Assembly (NCBI RefSeq): GCF_019972315.1
Contig: NZ_BLIZ01000001.1
Span: 694,513 to 758,512, forward strand
DNA length: 64,000 nucleotides
From: Geobacter sp. AOG1
Lineage (GTDB): Bacteria; Desulfobacterota; Desulfuromonadia; Geobacterales; Geobacteraceae
Reading direction: 5' to 3'
Shown here: positions 35,163-44,118 of the stretch, piece after piece
How positions within the stretch are numbered: position 1 is the stretch's first letter
Layout of the letters: every line of letters begins with the position of its first letter
Notes under the pieces: generated by a model
Databases searched by the model: none
What the model saw: only the letters and a program-made list of their open reading frames with translations
Told to the model about the DNA's origin: nothing
Position numbers and translations under genes: made by a program

Positions 35163-35489
35163 CTACCCCATGACCATCCCTGCCAGCCAGTAGAGACCCA
35201 TGCCGACGATCACCGTCCCCGCCAGGGAGCGGGTCTTCAGGGCGAAAAGGAGGGTTGGAACGGCCACCAGCAGCTCTTTCCTCCCCAGGTCAAGGGTTCT
35301 GGTCTTCTCCGCCGTGAAGAGAATGGGAGCGATGATGGCGCTGAGGATGGCGGCCGGCACCAGGTCGAGCCAGTCGGCGAGCCAGCGGGGGAGTTGTCGC
35401 CGGGAGAGGAGCGCCAGAGGAATGAAACGGGGAAGATAGGTAACGGCCCCCATCCCGACCATGAGCAGGAGGTAGTCAGGCAGGGACAT
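35163..35489 (-). CDS. azlD: AzlD-family branched-chain amino acid transport protein
   Basis: 108 residues from the ATG at 35489 (GGGAGG upstream); the longer start is rejected because it would overlap azlC deeply. Four hydrophobic helices with the family pattern MGAVTYLPRFIPLALLSRR and an ending VIVGMGLYWLAG. It works with AzlC as a two-component exporter of branched-chain amino acids or analogues. It is the last gene of the ybaK-rarD-eamA-azlC-azlD run. Confidence 0.9.
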   Translation of the reverse strand: MSLPDYLLLMVGMGAVTYLPRFIPLALLSRRQLPRWLADWLDLVPAAILSAIIAPILFTAEKTRTLDLGRKELLVAVPTLLFALKTRSLAGTVIVGMGLYWLAGMVMG

Positions 35490-36186
35490 GGTGCCTCCCT
35501 TTTTTCGCCAGTCGTTTGACCACGAGGCCAATGGTCGCCGCACCGCAGGATGCGCCGATGACGTAGAAATTCCCCGGAAGGAGAAGGAAGAGCAGAACGG
35601 AAAGACCCGCTGCCACTAGGGCGGTCAGGACGTGGATCCGCTCCCGGAGCTGGAAGGTGAAGAGGCAGATGAACATGGCGGTCAGTGCGTAGTCGATGCC
35701 GAAGGCACCGGCCGGAATGAGATTCCCCACGTAGACGCCGGCGACGGTGCTCGCTATCCAGGTAGCATTGGTTATCTGGTTGACCGTCAGGGCCCGCCAC
35801 CGGTCCCACCCCTCACCCCGGAAACGGGCCATGTTGACGGCGAAGCTTTCGTCGGTAAGGCCATAGGCGAAGAGTGCCAGGAACCACCGGTTCACCCGGG
35901 GTAGCTGGACGGCCAGGGCCGAACCCATGAGGAAATGGCGGAGATTGACGACAAAGGTGGTCATGACGATGGCCGGGAGGGAGGCACCACTCCCGAGCAT
36001 GGCCACGGCGATGAACTGGGAGCCGCCGGCAAAGACCAGGGACGACATCAGGAGGACATGGAGCGGTCCGAGCCCCGCTTTCTGGGCGAGAACGCCGAAA
36101 GAAAGACCAATGGGAATGAACCCCATGCAGATCGGCCAGGCTGCGCCGAAACCTTCCCGCAATGTCGCCATACCTCCCCTAGCCAC
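35476..36186 (-). CDS. azlC: AzlC-family amino acid exporter
   Basis: 236 residues from a GTG at 36186, which has GGAGGGGAAGC upstream and overlaps the stop of the preceding exporter gene. An ATG five codons later (36171) is an alternative, but its Shine-Dalgarno would be only one base away. Six or so membrane helices; the family core FGAAWPICMGFIPIGLSFGVLA is present. It partners AzlD, whose start it overlaps by 14 bases. Confidence 0.9.
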   Translation of the reverse strand: MARGGMATLREGFGAAWPICMGFIPIGLSFGVLAQKAGLGPLHVLLMSSLVFAGGSQFIAVAMLGSGASLPAIVMTTFVVNLRHFLMGSALAVQLPRVNRWFLALFAYGLTDESFAVNMARFRGEGWDRWRALTVNQITNATWIASTVAGVYVGNLIPAGAFGIDYALTAMFICLFTFQLRERIHVLTALVAAGLSVLLFLLLPGNFYVIGASCGAATIGLVVKRLAKKGRHHVPA

Positions 36187-37078
36187 GCTTCCCCTCCTCT
36201 CCGCCCTCCACGCCGCCGAAATTGACATTGAGGAAGACAGCGCCGACAATGATGGCCATGCCGGCGATCTGGGAAGGGAAGATCCGCTCCCCGAGCACGA
36301 CGGCGATGCAGACCAGGGAAAGGACGGGGGTCAGGAGGGCGAAGTTGGAGCTATGGCTCGTCCGGCAGAGCTGGAGCGACTTGTTCCAGAGGATGAAAGC
36401 GACGGCGGTAGGAAACACCCCCAGGTAGACGAGCCCCAACAGCTGGGGCAACGACAGTTGCCAGGTAACGCCGTAGAACGGAAGCAGGCAGAGGAGAAAC
36501 AGCAGCCCGAAGAGGTTGAAGAGGAACATGCCAACACCGATGTGAAAGCGGGCATGCTTGATGAGCACGCAGAAGAGGGCGAAACTGAAGGCACAGGTCA
36601 GGGAGAGGAGGGTGCCGATGTTCAGGTCGATCTGCAGAAAGGTCCCCCGGGAGATGAGGACATAGACGCCGAAGAAGCCGACAAGGACGAAGACGACAGA
36701 CCGGGGGGTAGAGCGCTCCCGGTAGACGGCCCACGCCAGCACGATCATCATGAGGGGATAGGTATAGGTGAGGATCACCACCTGAGCGGCCGGCAGGTAT
36801 TCGTAGGACTTGACGCAGAGGAGTTGCTGCACCCCCAGCCCTATGACGCCGGTCAGGATGAAGAACAGGGGCTTGCGGCGGAACTCGGGAATGATATCAC
36901 CACTCCTGCCGGTCAGCACGAGGTTCGCCAGGAGAGCTGTAACCGCAAAGAGCCCCATGTAGACGACAACCACATAGCCGTCGAGGCGGGCGACACTCAG
37001 CTTGAAGCCGGCCCCAAGGGTGGCGAAAAGCAGCACCGCCAGGATGGCATAGATTGTACCCTTGGTTGATTCGTTCAT
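36179..37078 (-). CDS. EamA-family (DMT) transporter
   Basis: 299 residues with ten predicted membrane helices in two EamA repeats, each starting with a short inside segment (MNESTKGTIYAILAVLLFATLG at the N-terminus). A likely amino acid or metabolite exporter; the substrate cannot be told. It starts 14 bases after rarD ends and its stop overlaps azlC, so it is in the same operon. Confidence 0.9.
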   Translation of the reverse strand: MNESTKGTIYAILAVLLFATLGAGFKLSVARLDGYVVVVYMGLFAVTALLANLVLTGRSGDIIPEFRRKPLFFILTGVIGLGVQQLLCVKSYEYLPAAQVVILTYTYPLMMIVLAWAVYRERSTPRSVVFVLVGFFGVYVLISRGTFLQIDLNIGTLLSLTCAFSFALFCVLIKHARFHIGVGMFLFNLFGLLFLLCLLPFYGVTWQLSLPQLLGLVYLGVFPTAVAFILWNKSLQLCRTSHSSNFALLTPVLSLVCIAVVLGERIFPSQIAGMAIIVGAVFLNVNFGGVEGGEEGKRG

Positions 37079-37092
37079 GAAGAAGAAGTGCC

Positions 37093-38040
37093 CTATTCGT
37101 TACGGGGAGAGTTGCCTTCCGCCGTAGCGCGGCGGGAGGTGACAATGGCACTCCAGGAGTAGAGCGCCAATCCCCCCCAGATACAGCCGAATGCAATGAG
37201 GTGGGTCGGTGTGAACCGCTCGCCGAAAGCCCAGACCGCCAGGATGAACTGGATGCTCGGGGTAATATACTGGAGAAACCCCATGGTGGCAAGCCGCAGG
37301 CGACGAGCGGCAGCGGTGAACCAGAGAAGCGGTACTGCCGTCACCACGCCGGCCAAGGGGAGAATCAGGTTGTCATGGAGGGAGCCTGCGAGAAAGGCCC
37401 CCTTTCCCCCCCATCCGAGCCAGCAAAGGAAGACGAACGCCACTGGCGCCGCCACGAGTGTCTCGATGGCAAGCCCAACGAGGGAATCGACGGCGACGGT
37501 CTTGCGAAGAAGGCCGTAAAGGCCGAAGGAGGCCGCCAGGACCAAGGCGATCCAGGGAATCTGACCGACGCGAAACGAAAGAACCAAGACCCCCGAGGCT
37601 GCCAATACCAGGCTCACGATCTGCCAACGACGGAGCCGCTCGCCGAGAAGGGCAAAGCCGAGGAAGACGTTCACCAAGGGAGTCATAAAGTAGCCGAGAC
37701 TCGACTGCAGGACCTCGCCCCGTTCAATGGCGAAGATAAAGATCAGCCAGTTGGCGGCGATGAGGAACGTCGTCCCGCACAGGGTCAGGATGATCCGGGG
37801 ACGCCGAACTGCGGCCCCGATTTCGCGCCAGCGACGGGTCACGGTCACGAGCAGTGCAAGAAGCAGCATGGACCAGACGATCCGGTGGGAGACCACCTCC
37901 AGCGGCGGAACATGCTTCACCGCCTTGAAATAAAGGGGGAAAAACCCCCAGATCAGATAGGCAGCCAGGCCGCACAGTACCCCCTGCCGGGTTGCCGCGG
38001 CCTCGGATGCCGCAGGTGTCGGGGGCGAACTGTGGCTCAC
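37093..38040 (-). CDS. rarD: EamA-family transporter RarD
   Basis: 315 residues with ten membrane helices. The RarD-specific N-terminal run GVLCGLAAYLIWGFFPLYFK and the segment HRIVWSMLLLALLV are conserved. Start GTG overlaps the ybaK stop (GTGA). RarD proteins are thought to move small metabolites or amino acids across the inner membrane; the substrate is unproven. Confidence 0.92.
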   Translation of the reverse strand: MSHSSPPTPAASEAAATRQGVLCGLAAYLIWGFFPLYFKAVKHVPPLEVVSHRIVWSMLLLALLVTVTRRWREIGAAVRRPRIILTLCGTTFLIAANWLIFIFAIERGEVLQSSLGYFMTPLVNVFLGFALLGERLRRWQIVSLVLAASGVLVLSFRVGQIPWIALVLAASFGLYGLLRKTVAVDSLVGLAIETLVAAPVAFVFLCWLGWGGKGAFLAGSLHDNLILPLAGVVTAVPLLWFTAAARRLRLATMGFLQYITPSIQFILAVWAFGERFTPTHLIAFGCIWGGLALYSWSAIVTSRRATAEGNSPRNE

Positions 38041-38525
38041 GCCATCTCCTTGACCATGGCGACCCGTCCGGCCGTCATGAGCCTAAGCTCCGCGGGGGTG
38101 AGACTGAAGAGGGCGGTCGGCATTCCGGCTGCGGCCCACAGTTCGGGATACTGCAGGAGATCCTCGTCGATATAGGTTTCCAGCGGGGCGGGATGGCCGA
38201 GGGGAGCGACTCCGCCGATGGCAAAGCCGGTCTTCTCCCGAACGAAGGAAGCATCGGCCTTGCCGATCGGTTCCCCGGCAAGCTCGGCAAGACGAGCCTC
38301 GGCGACCCGGTTGCGGCCGCTGGCAAGGACAAACAGCGGTTTGCCGCTGGTCTCCCCCCGGAAAACCAGGGACTTGACGATCTGCCCCACGTCGCACCCA
38401 ACCGCCCGTGCCGCATCCCCGGCACTCCGGGTGCTTTCGGTCAGCTCGATCACCCGGCAAGGGAGCCCGAGGGCGGCCAGGGCATCCTGGACTTTCTGGG
38501 CGCTTTTGCTCAACGGCTTATGCAT
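38037..38525 (-). CDS. YbaK/EbsC-family aminoacyl-tRNA deacylase
   Basis: 162 residues. The YbaK/ProX core is visible (GQIVKSLVFRG with Lys, ASGRNRVAEARL, TGFAIGGVAPLGH). Family members deacylate mischarged tRNAs such as Cys- or Ala-tRNA(Pro). It leads the transport operon and lies 31 bases after the DUF2917 gene. Confidence 0.9.
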   Translation of the reverse strand: MHKPLSKSAQKVQDALAALGLPCRVIELTESTRSAGDAARAVGCDVGQIVKSLVFRGETSGKPLFVLASGRNRVAEARLAELAGEPIGKADASFVREKTGFAIGGVAPLGHPAPLETYIDEDLLQYPELWAAAGMPTALFSLTPAELRLMTAGRVAMVKEMA

Positions 38526-38556
38526 CGTTCAATCCTTTCGTACTACCTTCAGTTTG

Positions 38557-38826
38557 TCACGGCGTGCTGACCAGGTGCCAGGCAGGCGCTACCATCCTCT
38601 CCCGCTCCTTGCTCGCCGGGGTCACGAAGAGCAGCCGCGCCTCCCCCCACGCCTCCACGACAACGATGTCGTCCCGATCGAACTCCATCGTCTTCCCCGC
38701 CTTCAGGAAGTAATCCCGACCGTCCCCACGGGTCAGCCAGAGACAACCCTCCAGACAGCGCAGGGCGAATCCCTGTTCCTTTCCGTCAATCCCGAGTACC
38801 GCGCCGTTATCGAGCCCGATCTCCAT
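38557..38826 (-). CDS. DUF2917-domain protein
   Basis: 89 residues from the ATG at 38826 (GGGGGAAG upstream); the longer frame to 38865 lacks support. The core CLEGCLWLTRGDGRDYFLKA is the DUF2917 signature, a small cupin-like fold of unknown function. It is directly upstream of ybaK and is probably the first gene of that operon, divergent from the MocR regulator. Confidence 0.75.
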   Translation of the reverse strand: MEIGLDNGAVLGIDGKEQGFALRCLEGCLWLTRGDGRDYFLKAGKTMEFDRDDIVVVEAWGEARLLFVTPASKERERMVAPAWHLVSTP

Positions 38827-38943
38827 AACTTCCCCCTTTCCGCCCATCGTGGATGAAACTGCCATCTGCCGAGATGATGGTCGTACTATAGGGGAGAGAG
38901 GGCGACAAGAACAGATGCATTAAATACTATTTGTAACCATAAC

Positions 38944-38976
38944 AGTTTGACAATACCACAACTGTACCCTTAGAAT
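38944..38976 (+). promoter_or_regulatory. Promoter of the MocR-type regulator gene
   Basis: TTGACA (38947-38952) and TAGAAT (38971-38976) are 18 bases apart. The hexamer AACTGT recurs at 38960 and 38986, and its complement ACAGTT lies at 38943, giving a direct/inverted array of the type bound by MocR regulators. Confidence 0.55.
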
Positions 38977-39020
38977 AAGGAGAAAACTGTTACTGTTGTC
39001 CGGCCGTTTTCCGGAATAAG

Positions 39021-40499
39021 ATGGGTGACACGCATATGGATACCACACTCAGCCAGTCAAAAACACCGCTCTACGAAAGCGTTGCCGGTCAGATTTCCCG
39101 CCTCATCGAGGAAGGGACCTTCGGCCCCGGCGCACGGATTCCCTCGGTCCGGGCCTTGAGCCGCCAGCTCTCGGTCAGTATCAATACGGTCATGGAAGCC
39201 TACGGACTCCTGGAAGACAGGGGGGTCATCGAGGCCCGTCCCCAGTCGGGGTACTACGTCCGCGCCCGCCTGGAAGACCTTCCCGCCGAGCCGGGGATGT
39301 CCCGCCCCGCACTGAGCCCGACGCGGGTCACCACAAAGGAACTGAGCCGGATGATCCTTCGGGATACGCGGGATACCGGTCTTGTTCCCTTGGGAGCGGC
39401 GATCCCCGACCCGGAACACCTCCCCATTGACCGACTGAACAGGATGCTCTCCACGGAAGCCCGCCGGCACCGGGTACAGAGCGTCTCCTACGAAATACCC
39501 CCTGGCTGCGAAAAGCTGCGGGTACAGGTGGCCCGGCGGATGGTCTCGGCAGGATGCACCCTGACTCCGGACCAGATCATCACCACCTGCGGTTGCATGG
39601 AGGCGGTCAACCTGGCCCTTCTGGCCCTCTGCAGACCCGGCGACACCGTTGCCATCGAGTCCCCTACCTACTACAACTTCCTGCAGGCGCTGGAGCTGCT
39701 CGGCCTGAAGGCACTGGAGATCCCGACCCATCCCCGGGACGGCATAAGTCTGGATGCCCTTCGCTACGCCTTGGAACACAACCGGATCAGCGCCTGCCTT
39801 GTCTGCACCAACTTCAGCAACCCCCTGGGGAGCCTCATGCCGGACAGCAGGAAGCAGGAGCTGGTGGAACTCCTGGCCAGCCACAACATCCCCCTCATCG
39901 AGGACGACCTCAACGGCGACCTGAGCTTTTCCCACGAGCGGCCCCGTGTCGCCAAGTCCTACGACAGAGAGGGGCTTGTGCTCCTCTGCTCCTCATTTTC
40001 CAAGACCCTCGCCCCTGGCTACCGTGTCGGCTGGATCGCACCGGGGCGCTACCAGACGGAGATCGAGCGCCTCAAGGGGATTCTCACCATCGCCGATGCG
40101 ACTCCTCCCCAGCTGGCCATCGCCGAGTTTCTCGCTAACGGCGGCTATGACCATCACCTCCGGAGCCTGCGCCGCATCCACGCCCGGCAGACGGCTCTCA
40201 TGGCCCAGGCCGTGGGTCGTCATTCCCCACCGGGAACCCGTGTCACCTGCCCCACCGGGGGGTTCGTCCTCTGGGTCGAGTTCCCCCCCTGGGTCGACTC
40301 CCTCGCCCTTTACGAGCAGGCCCTCGCGGCAGGCATCACCATTGCGCCGGGACCGATCTTCTCCGCTGCGCAGAAATACCGGAACTGCATCCGACTCAAC
40401 GCGGGCTATTGGTCGGAACGAGTCGAGCGAGCCATCGAGACACTGGGACAGCTGGCTGGAGCGATGGAGCATGCCGTCAATCCACAACGTCAGATTTGA
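39021..40499 (+). CDS. MocR-type (GntR/aminotransferase) transcriptional regulator
   Basis: 492 residues. An N-terminal GntR winged helix (LYESVAGQISRLIEEGTFGP...ALSRQLSVSINTVMEAYGLL) is fused to a fold-type I aminotransferase domain with the PLP lysine in SSFSKTLAPG (about residue 330). An ATG at 39036 is an alternative start; neither has a strong ribosome binding site. MocR proteins bind PLP and often control nearby amino-acid export or metabolism genes. It lies between two DMT exporter units, its likely targets (inference). Confidence 0.93.
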   Translation: MGDTHMDTTLSQSKTPLYESVAGQISRLIEEGTFGPGARIPSVRALSRQLSVSINTVMEAYGLLEDRGVIEARPQSGYYVRARLEDLPAEPGMSRPALSPTRVTTKELSRMILRDTRDTGLVPLGAAIPDPEHLPIDRLNRMLSTEARRHRVQSVSYEIPPGCEKLRVQVARRMVSAGCTLTPDQIITTCGCMEAVNLALLALCRPGDTVAIESPTYYNFLQALELLGLKALEIPTHPRDGISLDALRYALEHNRISACLVCTNFSNPLGSLMPDSRKQELVELLASHNIPLIEDDLNGDLSFSHERPRVAKSYDREGLVLLCSSFSKTLAPGYRVGWIAPGRYQTEIERLKGILTIADATPPQLAIAEFLANGGYDHHLRSLRRIHARQTALMAQAVGRHSPPGTRVTCPTGGFVLWVEFPPWVDSLALYEQALAAGITIAPGPIFSAAQKYRNCIRLNAGYWSERVERAIETLGQLAGAMEHAVNPQRQI

Positions 40500-40603
40500 G
40501 ATGATCACCAGGCGGCGAGGAGGAGGTCTTGGAAGCGTACAGGTAGTTACGCTGAGGAGACCGACGAGCCAACGAAGTGAGTGCTCAAATATGGCGTTGT
40601 GCG

Positions 40604-41503
40604 TCAGGATGAATGGCGGGCCGACACTCGGGTAAATATGGCAAGGCCGGCAAAGATCAGCGCTCCGCCGGCCAGCTGGCGGGGCGTCGGATTTTCGCCA
40701 AGAAAAACGGCGGCCCAGATGATCGCTCCGATCGGCTCCCCCAGGATGCTGACCGACACCACCGATGCAGGGATGTAGCGGAGCACCCAGTTGAAGACCG
40801 TGTGGCCAAGAACGGTACAGACTGCCCCCAGGGCAAGGAAGAGAAGCCAATCCCGGGTCGGATAGGGGTAAAACGGCACCTTGGCAATAAGGCTCGTCGC
40901 CACGAGTGCCACGGAACTCATGCCATAGGTAACGAAGGTGTAGCCGGACAGTTCCACGCTCCCCCGGAGCCGCCGACCGATGAGAAGATAGCCGGAAACC
41001 ATGATCGCCGCCGCAAGGGCCAGCAGGTCCCCCGTAAATGCCCGCATCCCAATCTGGAAGTCTCCCGCCCCTATGACAAAACTCCCCGACAGCGCCAGCA
41101 GGCCGCCAAACATGGCAAGCCGGGATATCCGCTCCCGGAAGAAGAGCCAGGAACCGATGACGACGAAGACCGGCTGGGTGGTCACGATCACCACCGAACT
41201 GGCAACGCTCGTGTAGAGGAGCGAGGTGAACCAGGTGACGAAGTGAAGGGCGAGGAACAGCCCGCTCGCTGCCGCGAGACCTATCTGGCGGCGAGTCATC
41301 CCCTGCACCCCCCGGAAACCGCTCGCCATGGCAACCGGAAGCAAGATGATAAAGGTGAAAAGGAGCCGGTAGGTGGCGATGATGAGGGGAGGAGCGGTGG
41401 AGAGACGGACAAAGAGCGCCGAGAAGGAGACGGCAAAAACCCCCACCAGGACTGCCAGGTAGGGGTTTACGATCGGACGGGTATTTTCATTAGTGATGGA
41501 CAT
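40604..41503 (-). CDS. EamA-family (DMT) transporter
   Basis: 299 residues, ten membrane helices in two repeats, with PYLAVLVGVFAVSFSALFVR at the first helix and LLAAAIMVSGYLLIGRR-like segments later. It is convergent with the MocR gene, separated by about 100 bases holding an unassigned GC-rich intergenic stretch. Substrate unknown; export of an amino acid is plausible. Confidence 0.9.
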   Translation of the reverse strand: MSITNENTRPIVNPYLAVLVGVFAVSFSALFVRLSTAPPLIIATYRLLFTFIILLPVAMASGFRGVQGMTRRQIGLAAASGLFLALHFVTWFTSLLYTSVASSVVIVTTQPVFVVIGSWLFFRERISRLAMFGGLLALSGSFVIGAGDFQIGMRAFTGDLLALAAAIMVSGYLLIGRRLRGSVELSGYTFVTYGMSSVALVATSLIAKVPFYPYPTRDWLLFLALGAVCTVLGHTVFNWVLRYIPASVVSVSILGEPIGAIIWAAVFLGENPTPRQLAGGALIFAGLAIFTRVSARHSS

Positions 41504-41529
41504 ACCTAACCCTGGAAACGGTATCCTTT

Positions 41530-42237
41530 CTATTCCCCCAGGTACGCTTTGCGCACTTCCGGATCCGCCGCCAGCTCCGCCGCATTCCCCTGGAGAACGA
41601 CGGTCCCCGTCTCAAGGACATAGGCCCGGCTGGCGATGGAAAGGGCCATGTGGGCGTTCTGCTCCACGAGCATGATGGTGGTGCCGCTTGCGTTGATTTC
41701 CTGGATGATCTCGAAGATCTTCTCCACCAGCATGGGAGCAAGCCCCATAGACGGCTCGTCCAGAAGGAGCAGGCGGGGATTGGACATGAGCGCCCGACCC
41801 ATGGCGAGCATCTGCTGCTCACCACCGGAAAGGGTCTTGGCCAGCTGCTTCCTCCGCTCCGCCAGGCGGGGGAAGAGCTGGAACACATGCTCCATCGCCT
41901 CCTGTATCCCCTTCTTGTCGTTCCTTACAAAGGCCCCCATCTCCAGGTTCTCCAGGACGCTCATCTTGGAAAAGACCCGCCGCCCCTCCGGGACCTGGCT
42001 GATCCCCATCCTGACGATCTCGTGGGGGGGGATATCCGTAATATCCTTCCCCTCGAAGGAGATCTTCCCGCTGGCAGCGGGGACGATACCGGAGATGGTA
42101 TTGAGGATGGTGGTCTTGCCGGCGCCGTTGGCGCCGATCAGGGCGACGATCTCCCCCTGCTGCACCTGGCAGGAGACGCCGTTCAAGGCCTTGATCGCCT
42201 TGTAGTTAACGAAAAGATCTTCAACGACGAGCATCAC
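41530..42237 (-). CDS. livF: Branched-chain amino acid ABC transporter ATPase LivF
   Basis: 235 residues. Walker A GANGAGKTT, signature LSGGEQQM, Walker B LLLDEPSMGLAP and the H-loop are present; the LivF-type end (EVRKAYLGE) is intact. It energises the LivHM channel with LivG. It is the last gene of livH-livM-livG-livF and is separated from livG by a family 1 repeat. Confidence 0.95.
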   Translation of the reverse strand: MMLVVEDLFVNYKAIKALNGVSCQVQQGEIVALIGANGAGKTTILNTISGIVPAASGKISFEGKDITDIPPHEIVRMGISQVPEGRRVFSKMSVLENLEMGAFVRNDKKGIQEAMEHVFQLFPRLAERRKQLAKTLSGGEQQMLAMGRALMSNPRLLLLDEPSMGLAPMLVEKIFEIIQEINASGTTIMLVEQNAHMALSIASRAYVLETGTVVLQGNAAELAADPEVRKAYLGE

Positions 42238-42250
42238 TAGTCCTTTATCA

Positions 42251-42372
42251 GAGAAACGCGGATTTTGTTCAAGATCAAGGCTGTCGAGGGATTGCGCGGA
42301 GACGTAGCAGCGCTACGTCGCACAAGTAATCCCGAAGACTTACGCGGAGATTGGGCAAAAGCCGCATTTCTC
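42251..42372. repeat. Intergenic inverted-repeat element, family 1, copy 2
   Basis: 122 bp with ends GAGAAACGCGGATTTT / AAAAGCCGCATTTCTC and the central palindrome GACGTAGCAGCGCTACGTC identical to copy 1. It fills the gap between livG and livF. Confidence 0.9.
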
Positions 42373-42373
42373 A

Positions 42374-43144
42374 TTACTGTTTAGCTCCCTTGCCCAGGTA
42401 CGCTTCTATAACCTGCGGATTCACACGGACTTCCTCCGGTTTCCCCTCGGCGATCTTCACCCCGTAATCGAGTACCGCGATCTGGTCCGATATCCCCATG
42501 ACGAACTTCATGTCGTGCTCCACGAGGAAGACGGTCATCCCCGTCTGGCGGATCTTCTGGACGATCTCCATGAGGACCTGCTTTTCAAAGGGGTTCATGC
42601 CGGCCGCCGGTTCGTCCAGGAGCAGTATCCGAGGCTTCAACGCCAGGGCCCGGGCGATTTCAAGCCGCCGCTGCTCGCCGTAGGAGAGGTTGCTGGCGAC
42701 CTCCCACGCCTTGCCGGCAAGGTCCACGCGGTCGAGGCATTCCATGGCCCAGTCGAGCAGTTGCTCTTCTTCCCGTTTCACCCACGGGGTAGGACGCAGG
42801 ATGGAACCGAGCAGATCCCACTTTCCGCGGGTATGGGCGCCGATGAGCACGTTTTCGATGACCGGCAGCTCGTTGAAAAGCCGGATGTTCTGAAAGGTCC
42901 GGCCGATGCCGAGGGCCGCAATCTGGTGGGTCTGCCGGCCGCTGATCACCGCACCGTCGAAGCGGATCTCCCCCTCGGTGGGGGTGTAGATTCCGGTGAT
43001 GAGATTGAAGAGGGTGCTCTTGCCGGCGCCGTTGGGACCGATCAACGCCTGGATGTTACCCTCTTCGACCGCCAGATTTACCTTGTCGACAGCAACGAGC
43101 CCGCCAAAACGGATGGTAACGTTATCGAGTGTAAGAATCGCCAT
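42374..43144 (-). CDS. livG: Branched-chain amino acid ABC transporter ATPase LivG
   Basis: 256 residues with Walker A GPNGAGKST, signature LSYGEQRR (LivG variant) and Walker B LLLDEPAAGMNP. It pairs with LivF. The stop abuts the family 1 repeat copy 2. Confidence 0.95.
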   Translation of the reverse strand: MAILTLDNVTIRFGGLVAVDKVNLAVEEGNIQALIGPNGAGKSTLFNLITGIYTPTEGEIRFDGAVISGRQTHQIAALGIGRTFQNIRLFNELPVIENVLIGAHTRGKWDLLGSILRPTPWVKREEEQLLDWAMECLDRVDLAGKAWEVASNLSYGEQRRLEIARALALKPRILLLDEPAAGMNPFEKQVLMEIVQKIRQTGMTVFLVEHDMKFVMGISDQIAVLDYGVKIAEGKPEEVRVNPQVIEAYLGKGAKQ

Positions 43145-43184
43145 GTAAATCCCTGCACATGCTTAGTGACGGCACGCTGGCCGG

Positions 43185-44114
43185 TTAGAGTTTGCGCCGC
43201 CCCTTTTCGCGGGGGATCGACTCGTTGATGTTCCGCCCGATGGCCTTGAGCAGCAGCCCCGTGAAATTCACCCCCCCCAGCAGACCGTTGGGGCGGAAAA
43301 CCATCAGGCAGACGAGAAGAGCGCCATAGACCAGCATCCGGTACTCGGACATGAAACGGAGAAATTCCGGCGCCGCCGTCAGAACCGCCGCACCGATGAC
43401 CGTTCCGGGGATGCTCCCCAGTCCGCCGAGAACCACCATGCTGAGAATGTCCACCGACTTGAGAAAACCGAAGTCGGAGGGGTTTATGTACCCGAGAAAA
43501 TGGGCGTAGAGCCCTCCTCCCACCCCTGCCAGGAAGGAACCGATGGCGAAGGACTGGACTTTGTAACGGGCCAGGTTGATCCCCATCGCTTCGGCGGCGA
43601 TCTCGTCTTCGCGGATCGCCTTGAGAGCACGGCCGAAACGGGAGGACTGGAGAAACGCGACAAAAACTATGCTGAGAATCGCAATCCCCCAGACGTAAAT
43701 CGGCATGGGCAGAAACGACTTCGGCGCGGGGACCGTGAGGCCGAGGGCCTTGTTGGTAATATCGAGGTTGAGGAAGATGACCTTGACGATCTCCGCAAAA
43801 CCTAGGGTACAGATGGCCAGGTAATCACCGGACAACCGGAGGATCGGAAACCCGATCATGGCGCCGATGGCGGCTGTCACGAGGCCGCTGGTCACGAGTG
43901 TCAGGGCGAAAGGGAAGCCGAGGCGGATGGTGCAGATGGCACTGATGAAAGCGCCAATGCTCATGAAGGCGGCATGCCCGAGGGAGAGCTGGCCGGTCAG
44001 GCCGGTGATGATATTCAATCCGAGGGCAAGGGGGATGGCAATCCCGATGTTGACGATGACCTGCATGGTATAGGGGTCGACAGCCCCGACGATGTTCTGG
44101 AGAAATTCCGCCAT
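43185..44114 (-). CDS. livM: Branched-chain amino acid ABC transporter permease LivM
   Basis: 309 residues from the ATG at 44114; a longer frame overlapping livH is rejected. Eight or more membrane helices with LivM motifs GLTGQLSLGHAAFM and KAIREDEIAAEAMGIN (ATPase-docking loop). It forms the channel with LivH, whose stop is 4 bases upstream. Confidence 0.95.
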   Translation of the reverse strand: MAEFLQNIVGAVDPYTMQVIVNIGIAIPLALGLNIITGLTGQLSLGHAAFMSIGAFISAICTIRLGFPFALTLVTSGLVTAAIGAMIGFPILRLSGDYLAICTLGFAEIVKVIFLNLDITNKALGLTVPAPKSFLPMPIYVWGIAILSIVFVAFLQSSRFGRALKAIREDEIAAEAMGINLARYKVQSFAIGSFLAGVGGGLYAHFLGYINPSDFGFLKSVDILSMVVLGGLGSIPGTVIGAAVLTAAPEFLRFMSEYRMLVYGALLVCLMVFRPNGLLGGVNFTGLLLKAIGRNINESIPREKGRRKL

Positions 44115-44118
44115 ATGC

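Noticed and set aside
35927-37069. 380-codon plus-strand frame opposite azlC and a DMT transporter
   Set aside because: Highly charged, repetitive antisense of two membrane-protein genes whose frames are clear.
40500-40603. Possible third intergenic repeat family between the MocR and DMT genes
   Set aside because: It looks like a recurrent Geobacter intergenic sequence, but only one copy exists in this window, so it cannot be supported here.
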